DNA of 64,000 nt from an uncultured Alistipes sp. (GTDB lineage: Bacteria; Bacteroidota; Bacteroidia; Bacteroidales; Rikenellaceae). Where the stretch lies: NCBI GenBank assembly GCA_900769405.1, contig CAAGGL010000008.1, positions 62,001-126,000 of the forward strand. Direction: 5' to 3'. Shown here one piece after another: positions 43,394 to 50,174 of the stretch (its first letter is position 1; every line of letters begins with the position of its first letter). Under the pieces are notes generated by a model that was not told where the DNA came from, did no database searches, and saw only the letters and a list, made by a program, of their open reading frames with translations. The position numbers and the translations under genes are program-made.

Positions 43394-44539
43394 ATGAATA
43401 ACTTTACCTTCTGCAACCCGACCAAGATTATTTTCGGTCGCGGTATGATTGCACGCCTGGCACGCGAAATCCCTGCCGACAAGAAGATTATGATCACATT
43501 CGGCGGCGGTAGCGTGCGCCGAAACGGTGTCTATGAACAGGTTACAGCCGCATTGGCCGGCCGCGACTATATCGAATTCTGGGGCATCGAGCCCAACCCG
43601 AAGGTCGAAACCCTGCGTCGTGCTGTGGAGCAGTGCCGCGCCGAGGGCGTTGATTTCCTGCTTGCCGTAGGTGGCGGCTCGGTGCTCGACGGCACCAAGC
43701 TCATAGCCTCGGCTGTTCACTACGATGGTGACGCTTGGGAGCTGACTCTCACGGGTCGTGCCAAGGGTCGCGTGCTGCCCTTTGCATCGGTGATGACGCT
43801 CCCCGCAACGGGCTCGGAGATGAACAACGGCGCGGTGATCTCGAACGCCGCAACTGCCGAAAAATATGCCTTCTACACCACCTATCCGCAGTTCTCGATC
43901 CTCGATCCCGAGGTGACGTTCTCGCTGCCGCCCTATCAGGTGGCTTGTGGCATTGCCGACTCGTTCGTGCACGTCATCGAGCAGTACCTGACCGTAACGG
44001 GCACCTCGCCGCTGATGGATCGCTGGTCGGAGGGCATTATGCAGACGCTGGTCGAGGTTGCGCCCAAAGTGCGTGAGAATCAAACCGATTACGACGCAAT
44101 GGCAACCTATATGCTCTCGGCGACGATGGCTCTCAATGGCTTCGTTGCGATGGGTGTCGAGCAGGATTGGGCAACGCATATGATCGGTCACGAGCTGACG
44201 GCTCTGCACGGACTGACTCACGGACATACGCTGGTGATTGTTCTTCCTGCGCTGATGGAGATTATGCGCGAGCAGAAGGGCGCGAAGATCTGCCAGATGG
44301 GCGAGCGCGTGTTTGGCATTACCGAGGGCAGCACCGAGGAGCGTATCGACCGCACGATCGCGGCTACCGAGGCCTTCTTCCGTTCGCTCGGACTGACCAC
44401 CCGCCTCTCGGACGAGGGTATTGGCGAAGAGACAATTGCCGAGATCGAGCGCCGTTTTACGGAGCGTGGCGTAGGCTTTGGCGAGCGCGGCAATATCGAC
44501 GGCAAGGTGGCTCGCAAGATCCTCGAAAAGGCGCTCTAA
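43394..44539 (+). CDS. Iron-containing alcohol dehydrogenase (NAD(P)H-dependent, BdhA/YqhD-like)
   Basis: The 381-residue protein starts MNNFTFCNPTKIIFGRGMI, as in butanol dehydrogenases. It has the nucleotide motif FLLAVGGGSVLDGTKLIA and the iron ligands in GIADSFVHVIEQYL (Asp and His) and HELTALHGLTHGHTLVIVLP (His residues). It reduces aldehydes, for detoxification or fermentation, in the cytoplasm. It stands alone between a divergent purT and a terminator. Confidence 0.93.
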   Translation: MNNFTFCNPTKIIFGRGMIARLAREIPADKKIMITFGGGSVRRNGVYEQVTAALAGRDYIEFWGIEPNPKVETLRRAVEQCRAEGVDFLLAVGGGSVLDGTKLIASAVHYDGDAWELTLTGRAKGRVLPFASVMTLPATGSEMNNGAVISNAATAEKYAFYTTYPQFSILDPEVTFSLPPYQVACGIADSFVHVIEQYLTVTGTSPLMDRWSEGIMQTLVEVAPKVRENQTDYDAMATYMLSATMALNGFVAMGVEQDWATHMIGHELTALHGLTHGHTLVIVLPALMEIMREQKGAKICQMGERVFGITEGSTEERIDRTIAATEAFFRSLGLTTRLSDEGIGEETIAEIERRFTERGVGFGERGNIDGKVARKILEKAL

Positions 44540-44559
44540 ACCGTCACTCCGAAACACAA

Positions 44560-44592
44560 ACGAGCCTGCACGCGTGAAGTGTGCAGGCTCGT
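44560..44592. terminator. Bidirectional terminator after the alcohol dehydrogenase gene
   Basis: ACGAGCCTGCAC (44560-44571) pairs with GTGCAGGCTCGT (44581-44592) around a 9-base loop. Confidence 0.85.
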
Positions 44593-44610
44593 TGTCATTC
44601 GTGCGGTCAA

Positions 44611-44802
44611 CTACCAGTTATTCGTACACTTATAGACGTAGAACACCGCTGTCGAGAGATCGAGCGGACGATACTCGCCCGAGCGATTCATTCGACTTTG
44701 CGCCTCACGAAACGGACGCAGATGTTCGAGCAGCTCGCGCAGGGTGCCCGAGATGCGTATGCCGCGATTGTAGCTCAAAAGAGCCTCCATTGAATTCATC
44801 AT
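44611..44802 (-). CDS. Small hypothetical protein (63 residues)
   Basis: The ORF starts 19 bases after the stop of the DUF819 gene on the same strand and ends just before a bidirectional terminator, so it would be the last cistron of that transcript. The sequence is basic and helix-forming (GTLRELLEHLRPFREAQSRM), with no signal or membrane segment. Starts at 44802, 44799 or 44790 are possible. No family is recognised; position is the main support. Confidence 0.45.
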   Translation of the reverse strand: MMNSMEALLSYNRGIRISGTLRELLEHLRPFREAQSRMNRSGEYRPLDLSTAVFYVYKCTNNW

Positions 44803-44821
44803 AACGTGTGTGGTTTAGAGC

Positions 44822-46012
44822 TTAAATATGCTGCAAAAGTTGATACATAATATAACCGAGATAGTTACCCACGGCATAGCCAGCCAAGCCGTTGGTGATA
44901 CCCACCATCAGCGCGCCCTTGTTCTTCATCGTTGCCGCGATCATCGGCACACAAATAGGCGAATTGACCAGCGTGTCGGAGGTGATGACTGCGCTATCGG
45001 CATCGACCTTGAAGGGGCGAGCCAAGACTACCGCCAGCGCCAGCGAGCCGAAGATGATGATCACCTGATAGATCAGCACCCACAGACCCAATTTCCAATC
45101 GAGTTGCGAGAGGTCGGCCAGCATCGCCATTGCCAAGCAGAAGATATAGATGAGGTACATACCCGCATCGAAACTCTTATCCCACGAGCGCACCTCCTTG
45201 AAACTTGTCAGCAGCAGGCTGATCGTGGTCAGCACTAGAATGAGCGCCACCAGCGAGAAGTCACCACCGAGCAGATCGAACATTGCGGTGCCCTCCTTAA
45301 ACAAGTTGCTCACCAAGAGCGAGATAACGGCCACCACGACTGCCGCGCCAAATACTTTCAGCAACTGCACCAGACTTTTACGCGTACCGAAACCCTTGTA
45401 GGGGTTGTCGTTTTTATAATCCTCGGCATTGATCTCGTCGTTGTAGGCCTGAAAGTTCTTGCCGTGCACGATGCGACGAGCAATAGCCACACCGCCACCC
45501 ATCAGGAACATCAGATAGAAGAACGATACGATCAGGTTGCAGGTGCTCACCAGCGCAAACTTTTCCTCGCTCAAACCGCTGTCACCCAGCATCATATTCA
45601 CTGCCGCGAAGTTACCCGCGCCACCCGTATATTGACCCGAGAGCGTTGCACCGACCGTCGGGCCGTCAGCGCCGAGGTTACCCGCCAGGAGCCAATAGCC
45701 CAGCAGTACCATCGCTGCGGTTGAGAGCGTGCCGATGATAAATGCCTTAGCCGTCACGCCCGCCTTGAAATTCTTGAAATTGCAACCGAAGAGCATCATC
45801 GGGATTGCCAGAGGGATCATCACATCTTGGAGCGTCTTCTGAATACCGCGACAATCTTCGGGCACGATGTGGAGGTTGGCAACCACCACGCCAAGAATAT
45901 AGAGCGTCAGTACGGGGCCCAACTTACCGAGAATCTTATTCTTGCGACACGCCCACAGCACCGCCGCAGGAAAGAGGAGATAGAAGAGCACGAGCACTAT
46001 TTTGGCCATCAT
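44822..46012 (-). CDS. DUF819 family membrane protein
   Basis: The 396-residue protein has about ten membrane helices. Characteristic parts are LGPVLTLYILGVVVANL, the first half glycine motif GATLSGQYTGGAGNFAAVNMML, and the second half SDTLVNSPICVPMIAATMKN. DUF819 (YjcL) proteins resemble bile-acid/sodium and auxin-type carriers with two inverted repeats, and their substrate is unknown. The start at 46012 or 46009 (MMAKIV) is chosen; a longer frame to 46090 precedes part of the promoter-leader region. A possible sodium symporter role is inference. Confidence 0.83.
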   Translation of the reverse strand: MMAKIVLVLFYLLFPAAVLWACRKNKILGKLGPVLTLYILGVVVANLHIVPEDCRGIQKTLQDVMIPLAIPMMLFGCNFKNFKAGVTAKAFIIGTLSTAAMVLLGYWLLAGNLGADGPTVGATLSGQYTGGAGNFAAVNMMLGDSGLSEEKFALVSTCNLIVSFFYLMFLMGGGVAIARRIVHGKNFQAYNDEINAEDYKNDNPYKGFGTRKSLVQLLKVFGAAVVVAVISLLVSNLFKEGTAMFDLLGGDFSLVALILVLTTISLLLTSFKEVRSWDKSFDAGMYLIYIFCLAMAMLADLSQLDWKLGLWVLIYQVIIIFGSLALAVVLARPFKVDADSAVITSDTLVNSPICVPMIAATMKNKGALMVGITNGLAGYAVGNYLGYIMYQLLQHI

Positions 46013-46111
46013 AATCAATTGTAGTTTTGGGGTTAATTGTTTGCCTTTCGCACCCCCGCCCGAGGCTCGACCGCAGCCGAAAATCCCCAAACAAAGAGCG
46101 GGTTGCGTGGC

Positions 46112-46143
46112 AAATATAGCTATTTTTGCTCAATTCGTCAAAA
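46112..46143 (-). promoter_or_regulatory. Promoter of the DUF819 gene
   Basis: On the minus strand TTTG (46140-46143), 20 bases, TATATTTG (46112-46119): a complete consensus match, about 100 bases before the ATG. Confidence 0.7.
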
Positions 46144-46211
46144 AAGGTCGTGCAAATGTCCGAAACGTCGGTCCGAAAGCCGCTACCCGCGCGAGATATT
46201 TCAACGGGGCA

Positions 46212-46244
46212 TTTGGACGTTTTGCGATTTTTTGCGTAACTTCG
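46212..46244 (+). promoter_or_regulatory. Promoter of the DJ-1 family gene
   Basis: TTTG (46212-46215), 21 bases, TAACTTCG (46237-46244), one mismatch in the -7 box. Confidence 0.5.
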
Positions 46245-46279
46245 CCAATGTATTTTTCCGACAACACAATTTAGCATTT

Positions 46280-46834
46280 ATGAACAACAAAGCATATATC
46301 CTTTTGGCCGAGGGCTTCGAGGTTATCGAGGCTCTGGCAACAATCGACGTGATGCAGCGCGGTGGTATCGAGTGCGTGCGCGTAGCTATCGGAGGCGACC
46401 TCTCGGTCATCTCGTCACACGGCATTGTCGCGTGTCGTGCCGATCAACTTTTAGCCGAGTCCGACCTCTCGGACGGTACGGCACTGATCCTGCCCGGCGG
46501 CAACCCCGGTTACCTCAATCTCGGTCAGAATGAGCAGGTTCGCGAGTGGGTACGACGCTATTATAACGAGGGTCGCGTGGTGGCGGCAATATGTGGTGCA
46601 CCGACTGTTTTGGCGCTAAGCGAGGTGGCTCGCGGCAGCCGCATCACCTGCCACAGTTCGGTGCGCGAGCAGATGGAGGGCTACGATGTGGTCGGAGGTA
46701 ACGTGGTCGAGGCGGGCAACCTGATCACGGGTGCAGGTGCGGGTGTTTCGGTGGAGTTTGCGCTGGCCGTAGCCGCCCGACTGACCGACGAGCAGACCCT
46801 CGCCCGAATCAAGAAAGGTATGGAGGTGGCCTGA
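46280..46834 (+). CDS. DJ-1/PfpI family protein
   Basis: The 184-residue protein starts MNNKAYILLAEGFEVIEALATIDVMQRGG, with the conserved Glu of the GFE motif, and has the nucleophile cysteine in VVAAICGAPTVLA preceded by ALILPGGNPGYLNL. It belongs to the DJ-1/YajL branch, whose members act as redox-sensitive chaperones or deglycases; the precise role is debated. The start ATG at 46280 is placed by the upstream promoter; the longer frame to 46037 overlaps the DUF819 promoter. Confidence 0.92.
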   Translation: MNNKAYILLAEGFEVIEALATIDVMQRGGIECVRVAIGGDLSVISSHGIVACRADQLLAESDLSDGTALILPGGNPGYLNLGQNEQVREWVRRYYNEGRVVAAICGAPTVLALSEVARGSRITCHSSVREQMEGYDVVGGNVVEAGNLITGAGAGVSVEFALAVAARLTDEQTLARIKKGMEVA

Positions 46835-46881
46835 TCCCGACCCAAAAATTACGCTCGAAAGTGAAGAATTTTGCTCGCGCG

Positions 46882-46913
46882 CTTGCGAATCCGCGCGGGG
46901 TGCACTATCTTTG
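46882..46913 (+). promoter_or_regulatory. Promoter of purM
   Basis: CTTG (46882-46885), 20 bases, TATCTTTG (46906-46913). Confidence 0.6.
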
Positions 46914-46951
46914 TATGATTAAAACAAAACTCAAACAGACATTCAACGATT

Positions 46952-48130
46952 ATGACTGCCGAATCACGTTATAGCCGTCGTGGCGTTTCGTTCTCGAAGG
47001 AGGACGTCCACGCTGCCATCAAGAAGATTGACAAAGGTCTCTATCCCAAAGCATTCTGCAAAATCATTCCCGACGCCCTGAGTGGCTCGCCCGACCACTG
47101 CATCATTATGCACGCCGACGGTGCGGGTACCAAGTCGTCGCTCGCTTACCTCTATTGGAAGGAGACGGGCGATATGTCGGTTTGGCGCGGCATTGCGCAG
47201 GACGCAATCGTGATGAATACCGACGACCTGATGTGCGTGGGTGCGGTGGACAACATTCTGCTCTCATCGACCATTGGTCGCAACAAGCGACTGATCCCCG
47301 GCGAGGTGATCTCGGCTGTGATCAACGGTACGGAGGAGTTCTTGCAGTCGATGCGCGATATGGGCGTAAACATCATCTCGACGGGTGGCGAAACTGCCGA
47401 CGTGGGTGATTTGGTGCGCACGATCATCGTCGATAGCACCGTTACGGCGCGTATGGAGCGTAAGAACGTGATCTCGAACGACACTATTCGCGATGGCGCT
47501 ATCATCGTGGGTTTCAGCTCGTTCGGACAGGCTAAATACGAAACCGAGTACAACGGCGGTATGGGCAGCAACGGCCTTACGTCGGCTCGCCACGATGTAT
47601 TCGCACACTATCTGGCTGAGCAGTATCCAGAGAGCTACGACAACGCTCTGCCGCAGGATCTGGTCTATACGGGTGGTTGCCGCCTGACCGACACAGTCGA
47701 AGGTTGCGATCTGACGATGGGTAAGTTGGTGCTCTCGCCCACTCGTACCTACCTGCCCGTAGTGCGTGAGGCGTTGAAGGAGTATCGAGGCAATATCGAG
47801 GGTATGATCCATTGCAGCGGCGGCGCGCAGACCAAAGTACTGCACTTCGTTGACAACTTGCACATTATCAAGGATAACCTCTTCCCCACTCCCGTTCTGT
47901 TCCGCACCATTCAGCAGCAGAGCCAGACGCCGTGGAGCGAGATGTTCTGCGTGTTCAATATGGGTCACCGCTTGGAGATGTATGTCGATAGCGAGGAGGC
48001 TGCACGCGGTCTGATCGACATCGCTCGCTCGTATGGCATCGAGGCGCAGATCATCGGTCGCGTCGAGGCTGCCGAGAAGGCGTCGGTTACCATCTTCCAC
48101 GAAGGCAACGAGTACAACTACAACAAGTAG
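46952..48130 (+). CDS. purM: Phosphoribosylformylglycinamidine cyclo-ligase (AIR synthetase)
   Basis: The 392-residue protein has RYSRRGVSFSKEDVHAAIKKID, the nucleotide/metal motif MHADGAGTKSSLAYLYWKETGD, VMNTDDLMCVGAVDNILLSSTIGRN, VNIISTGGETADVGDLVR and C-terminal MGHRLEMYVD. This is the longer Bacteroidota form of PurM (about 390 against 345 in E. coli). It closes the imidazole ring (FGAM to AIR) in purine synthesis. It stands alone with a promoter and terminator of its own. Confidence 0.95.
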   Translation: MTAESRYSRRGVSFSKEDVHAAIKKIDKGLYPKAFCKIIPDALSGSPDHCIIMHADGAGTKSSLAYLYWKETGDMSVWRGIAQDAIVMNTDDLMCVGAVDNILLSSTIGRNKRLIPGEVISAVINGTEEFLQSMRDMGVNIISTGGETADVGDLVRTIIVDSTVTARMERKNVISNDTIRDGAIIVGFSSFGQAKYETEYNGGMGSNGLTSARHDVFAHYLAEQYPESYDNALPQDLVYTGGCRLTDTVEGCDLTMGKLVLSPTRTYLPVVREALKEYRGNIEGMIHCSGGAQTKVLHFVDNLHIIKDNLFPTPVLFRTIQQQSQTPWSEMFCVFNMGHRLEMYVDSEEAARGLIDIARSYGIEAQIIGRVEAAEKASVTIFHEGNEYNYNK

Positions 48131-48152
48131 AATCAACTAACACTCAAATAGA

Positions 48153-48191
48153 AACGCCCGATCTCTCGTGGAGATCGGGCGTTGTTTTTTT
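48153..48191 (+). terminator. Terminator of purM
   Basis: AACGCCCGATCTC (48153-48165) pairs with GAGATCGGGCGTT (48171-48183) around a 5-base loop, followed by G and seven Ts. Confidence 0.93.
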
Positions 48192-48206
48192 GCGCGATGC
48201 GGAGGG

Positions 48207-48650
48207 CTACCAATCACCCGAACCGAACATTCCAAGATCGCTACAATCGCCAAATGCCATATAGGCCACACCATTCGAATAGGGATTCAACAACCAGCGA
48301 TTGTTGACTATCTTCGAGGCTTTGATCGTATAGCTATGGCTCTCCTCGTAACCGTCGTAGGTTATCGTAGCCTTACCTCCGGCAATAATTATGGTACCCG
48401 TGTCGTAATACCACATATCTTCGGGATACAAAGTTATGCCATAGGCCTTAGTCACCTTCTCAAAATTTCCGAACTTATCAATCGTAATTGATCCGCGCAC
48501 AAAACTCTCGGAATAGATAAACTCCCACGTACCGGCAATATCGCCCTGAGTGATAACTCTATCATCGACCTCATCCGTTTGGAAAATGTCGCACGACGTG
48601 AACGACAACATCGCCAAACACGACACAAGCATTAACAATCGACGTTTCAT
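48207..48650 (-). CDS. Hypothetical lipoprotein (lipocalin-like beta-rich)
   Basis: The 147-residue protein has a lipoprotein signal ending MLSFTSC (Cys20) and a beta-rich mature part beginning ITQGDIAGTWEFIYSESF, the 'GTW' opening common in lipocalin-like DUFs of Bacteroidales. No residues point to an enzyme. Anchoring in the outer or inner membrane is expected. Thirty bases separate it from the META lipoprotein upstream on the same strand. Confidence 0.72.
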   Translation of the reverse strand: MKRRLLMLVSCLAMLSFTSCDIFQTDEVDDRVITQGDIAGTWEFIYSESFVRGSITIDKFGNFEKVTKAYGITLYPEDMWYYDTGTIIIAGGKATITYDGYEESHSYTIKASKIVNNRWLLNPYSNGVAYMAFGDCSDLGMFGSGDW

Positions 48651-48679
48651 GATCTCTTCATTTATTATTGTTTAGTTCA

Positions 48680-49120
48680 TTACTTCGAGGGCGGCAGCTC
48701 GGCACCTACGGCCTGGAATACGGCGCGCAACTCACCATTGCTGATGAGCATCAACATCGGGCCGTCCATCTTGTAGTTGGTCGTCGAGTTGAGAATATCG
48801 ATAAAACGACGCTCCTGATCCTCGTTGGGGCACATTCTGCGCGTAGTACCCATTTCCGAGATTCTCATATTGCCCTCGACGGTAGCCGTATAGCGAGCCG
48901 TCAGGCGGTTGCACTCGGCGATACCGCTCAGCGTATTGTCGGCAGCGAAGATGATCGTATAGTTATCCTCGGGGGTCACATCGCGACCCTCGATCTGCAC
49001 CAGCTGCCACTGCGTAGCCACCAGCGGCTTGCCATAACGCTTCTGAAACAGGTCGCATTTGCAGCACGCAGCCGCCGACAATGCGATCGCAGCTATGATC
49101 AATGTTCTAAGAATTTTCAT
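48680..49120 (-). CDS. META domain lipoprotein (HslJ-like)
   Basis: From ATG 49120 the protein has 146 residues: a lipoprotein signal (MKILRTLIIAAIALSAAAC), then a META/HslJ domain: GKPLVATQWQLVQIEGRDVTPED, SGIAECNRLTARYTATVEG and TTRRMCPNEDQERRFIDILN, the last with the conserved MxCP motif. META-domain proteins in heat-shock and motility contexts have no defined biochemical role. A longer frame to 49153 is rejected since it lacks a signal. Divergent from ridA. Confidence 0.88.
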   Translation of the reverse strand: MKILRTLIIAAIALSAAACCKCDLFQKRYGKPLVATQWQLVQIEGRDVTPEDNYTIIFAADNTLSGIAECNRLTARYTATVEGNMRISEMGTTRRMCPNEDQERRFIDILNSTTNYKMDGPMLMLISNGELRAVFQAVGAELPPSK

Positions 49121-49150
49121 TGTTTTGATTTTTTTCGGTTTTACACTGTG

Positions 49151-49182
49151 CAAAATTACGCAATTTCGACTATATTTGCAAT
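49151..49182 (-). promoter_or_regulatory. Promoter of the META lipoprotein gene
   Basis: On the minus strand ATTG (49179-49182), 20 bases, TAATTTTG (49151-49158). It overlaps the ridA -7 box on the other strand. Confidence 0.5.
49171..49178 (+). promoter_or_regulatory. Putative -7 box of ridA
   Basis: TATATTTG, an exact consensus box, ends 33 bases before the ridA ATG; the -33 position reads TGTG and is weak. Confidence 0.5.
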
Positions 49183-49211
49183 AAACTTAAATTAAACCAC
49201 TTTCAAAAACT

Positions 49212-49586
49212 ATGAAACGTATCATCTCATCACCGCTCGCCCCCAAGGCAGTCGGTCCCTATTCGCAGGCTGTCGAGGTTGGCGGCACGCTCTATATCTC
49301 GGGTCAGCTCCCGATCGATCCCGCAACAGGCAAAATGGCCGAAGGCATTGAGGCTCAGACCGCTCGTTCGCTCGATAACATTCGCGCAATCCTCGAAGAG
49401 GCAGGTTACACGCTGGACGACGTAGTAAAATCGACCGTTCTGCTGGCTAACATCGGCGATTTCGCAGCGATGAATGGCGTCTATGCCAAATACTATACAA
49501 AAGATATGCCCGCGCGCGTATGTTATGAGGTTGCAAACCTGCCGATGGGTGCGCTGGTCGAGATCGAAACAATCGCCGTTAAGTAG
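49212..49586 (+). CDS. ridA: RidA family 2-iminobutanoate/2-iminopropanoate deaminase
   Basis: The 124-residue protein begins SPLAPKAVGPYSQAVEVGGTLYISGQLPIDPATGKM and ends ARVCYEVANLPMGALVEIETIAVK, the RidA/YjgF family signature with the active-site Arg in the PARVCYEVANLP motif. It hydrolyses reactive enamine/imine intermediates formed by PLP enzymes. Length is standard. It is followed by a terminator at 49623-49652. Confidence 0.95.
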   Translation: MKRIISSPLAPKAVGPYSQAVEVGGTLYISGQLPIDPATGKMAEGIEAQTARSLDNIRAILEEAGYTLDDVVKSTVLLANIGDFAAMNGVYAKYYTKDMPARVCYEVANLPMGALVEIETIAVK

Positions 49587-49622
49587 CATTACCAGCACGC
49601 CGCATACGCGGCAAAGTTGAGA

Positions 49623-49652
49623 AAAGCTGTCCATAAGTGGGCAGCTTTTTTT
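49623..49652 (+). terminator. Terminator after ridA
   Basis: AAAGCTGTCCA (49623-49633) pairs with TGGGCAGCTTT (49638-49648; one wobble), then Ts to 49652. Confidence 0.85.
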
Positions 49653-49686
49653 GACCATTTGACCTAAGTTTTCGACTTTAAGGTAT

Positions 49687-49716
49687 TTTGAAAAATGATA
49701 AAAAAGGCTACCTTTG
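49687..49716 (+). promoter_or_regulatory. Promoter of the His-rich protein and receptor genes
   Basis: TTTG (49687-49690), 18 bases, TACCTTTG (49709-49716). It defines the start of the next gene as the GTG at 49739. Confidence 0.55.
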
Positions 49717-49738
49717 CAGTCCAAAACAGACAAAAAGA

Positions 49739-50092
49739 GTGAAGCAAACAGCTCGTAAAATATTGACCATCATTGGCCTGCTGTTGTTCTCGTGCTACTA
49801 TGCGGGCACGACATTCTTCGTTCATACCCACTCGATCGACGGCGAGCAGATCGTCCATTCGCACTTCTCGTTTGGCGGTGACGGCACGTCGCACACCCAC
49901 TCGAAAGCCGAAATTCAACTGATCGCAACGCTCTCATCGTTCGCGATGATCGTAGTGGCAACAATCGCACTCCGCGAGGTCGACCGCAAGCTTTTGGGCA
50001 CAATCATCACGCCCATACTCACGCGCAAGAGCTCCTCTGTGGCTAGCTACATATCGCTGCGCGCACCACCCATTGTTGCACTTGCGGCCTAA
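49739..50092 (+). CDS. Small histidine-rich two-helix membrane protein
   Basis: From GTG 49739 the protein has 117 residues. Two membrane helices (about residues 7-26, KILTIIGLLLFSCYYAGTTF, and residues 60-77, LIATLSSFAMIVVATIAL) enclose a loop with HTHS, HSH and HTHS clusters, suited to binding zinc, copper or another transition metal. No family is recognised. It lies 82 bases before a TonB-dependent receptor on the same strand, with no terminator between, so they may be co-transcribed, and a metal-uptake role is inferred. The longer frame with TTG start at 49688 precedes the promoter. Confidence 0.72.
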   Translation: MKQTARKILTIIGLLLFSCYYAGTTFFVHTHSIDGEQIVHSHFSFGGDGTSHTHSKAEIQLIATLSSFAMIVVATIALREVDRKLLGTIITPILTRKSSSVASYISLRAPPIVALAA

Positions 50093-50174
50093 GTCCGCAC
50101 ACCCATTCTGCATCCGCACGAAGGCGGAGCGCACAGCAACAAACATCTACAAATCATCATTTTACGAAATCACA

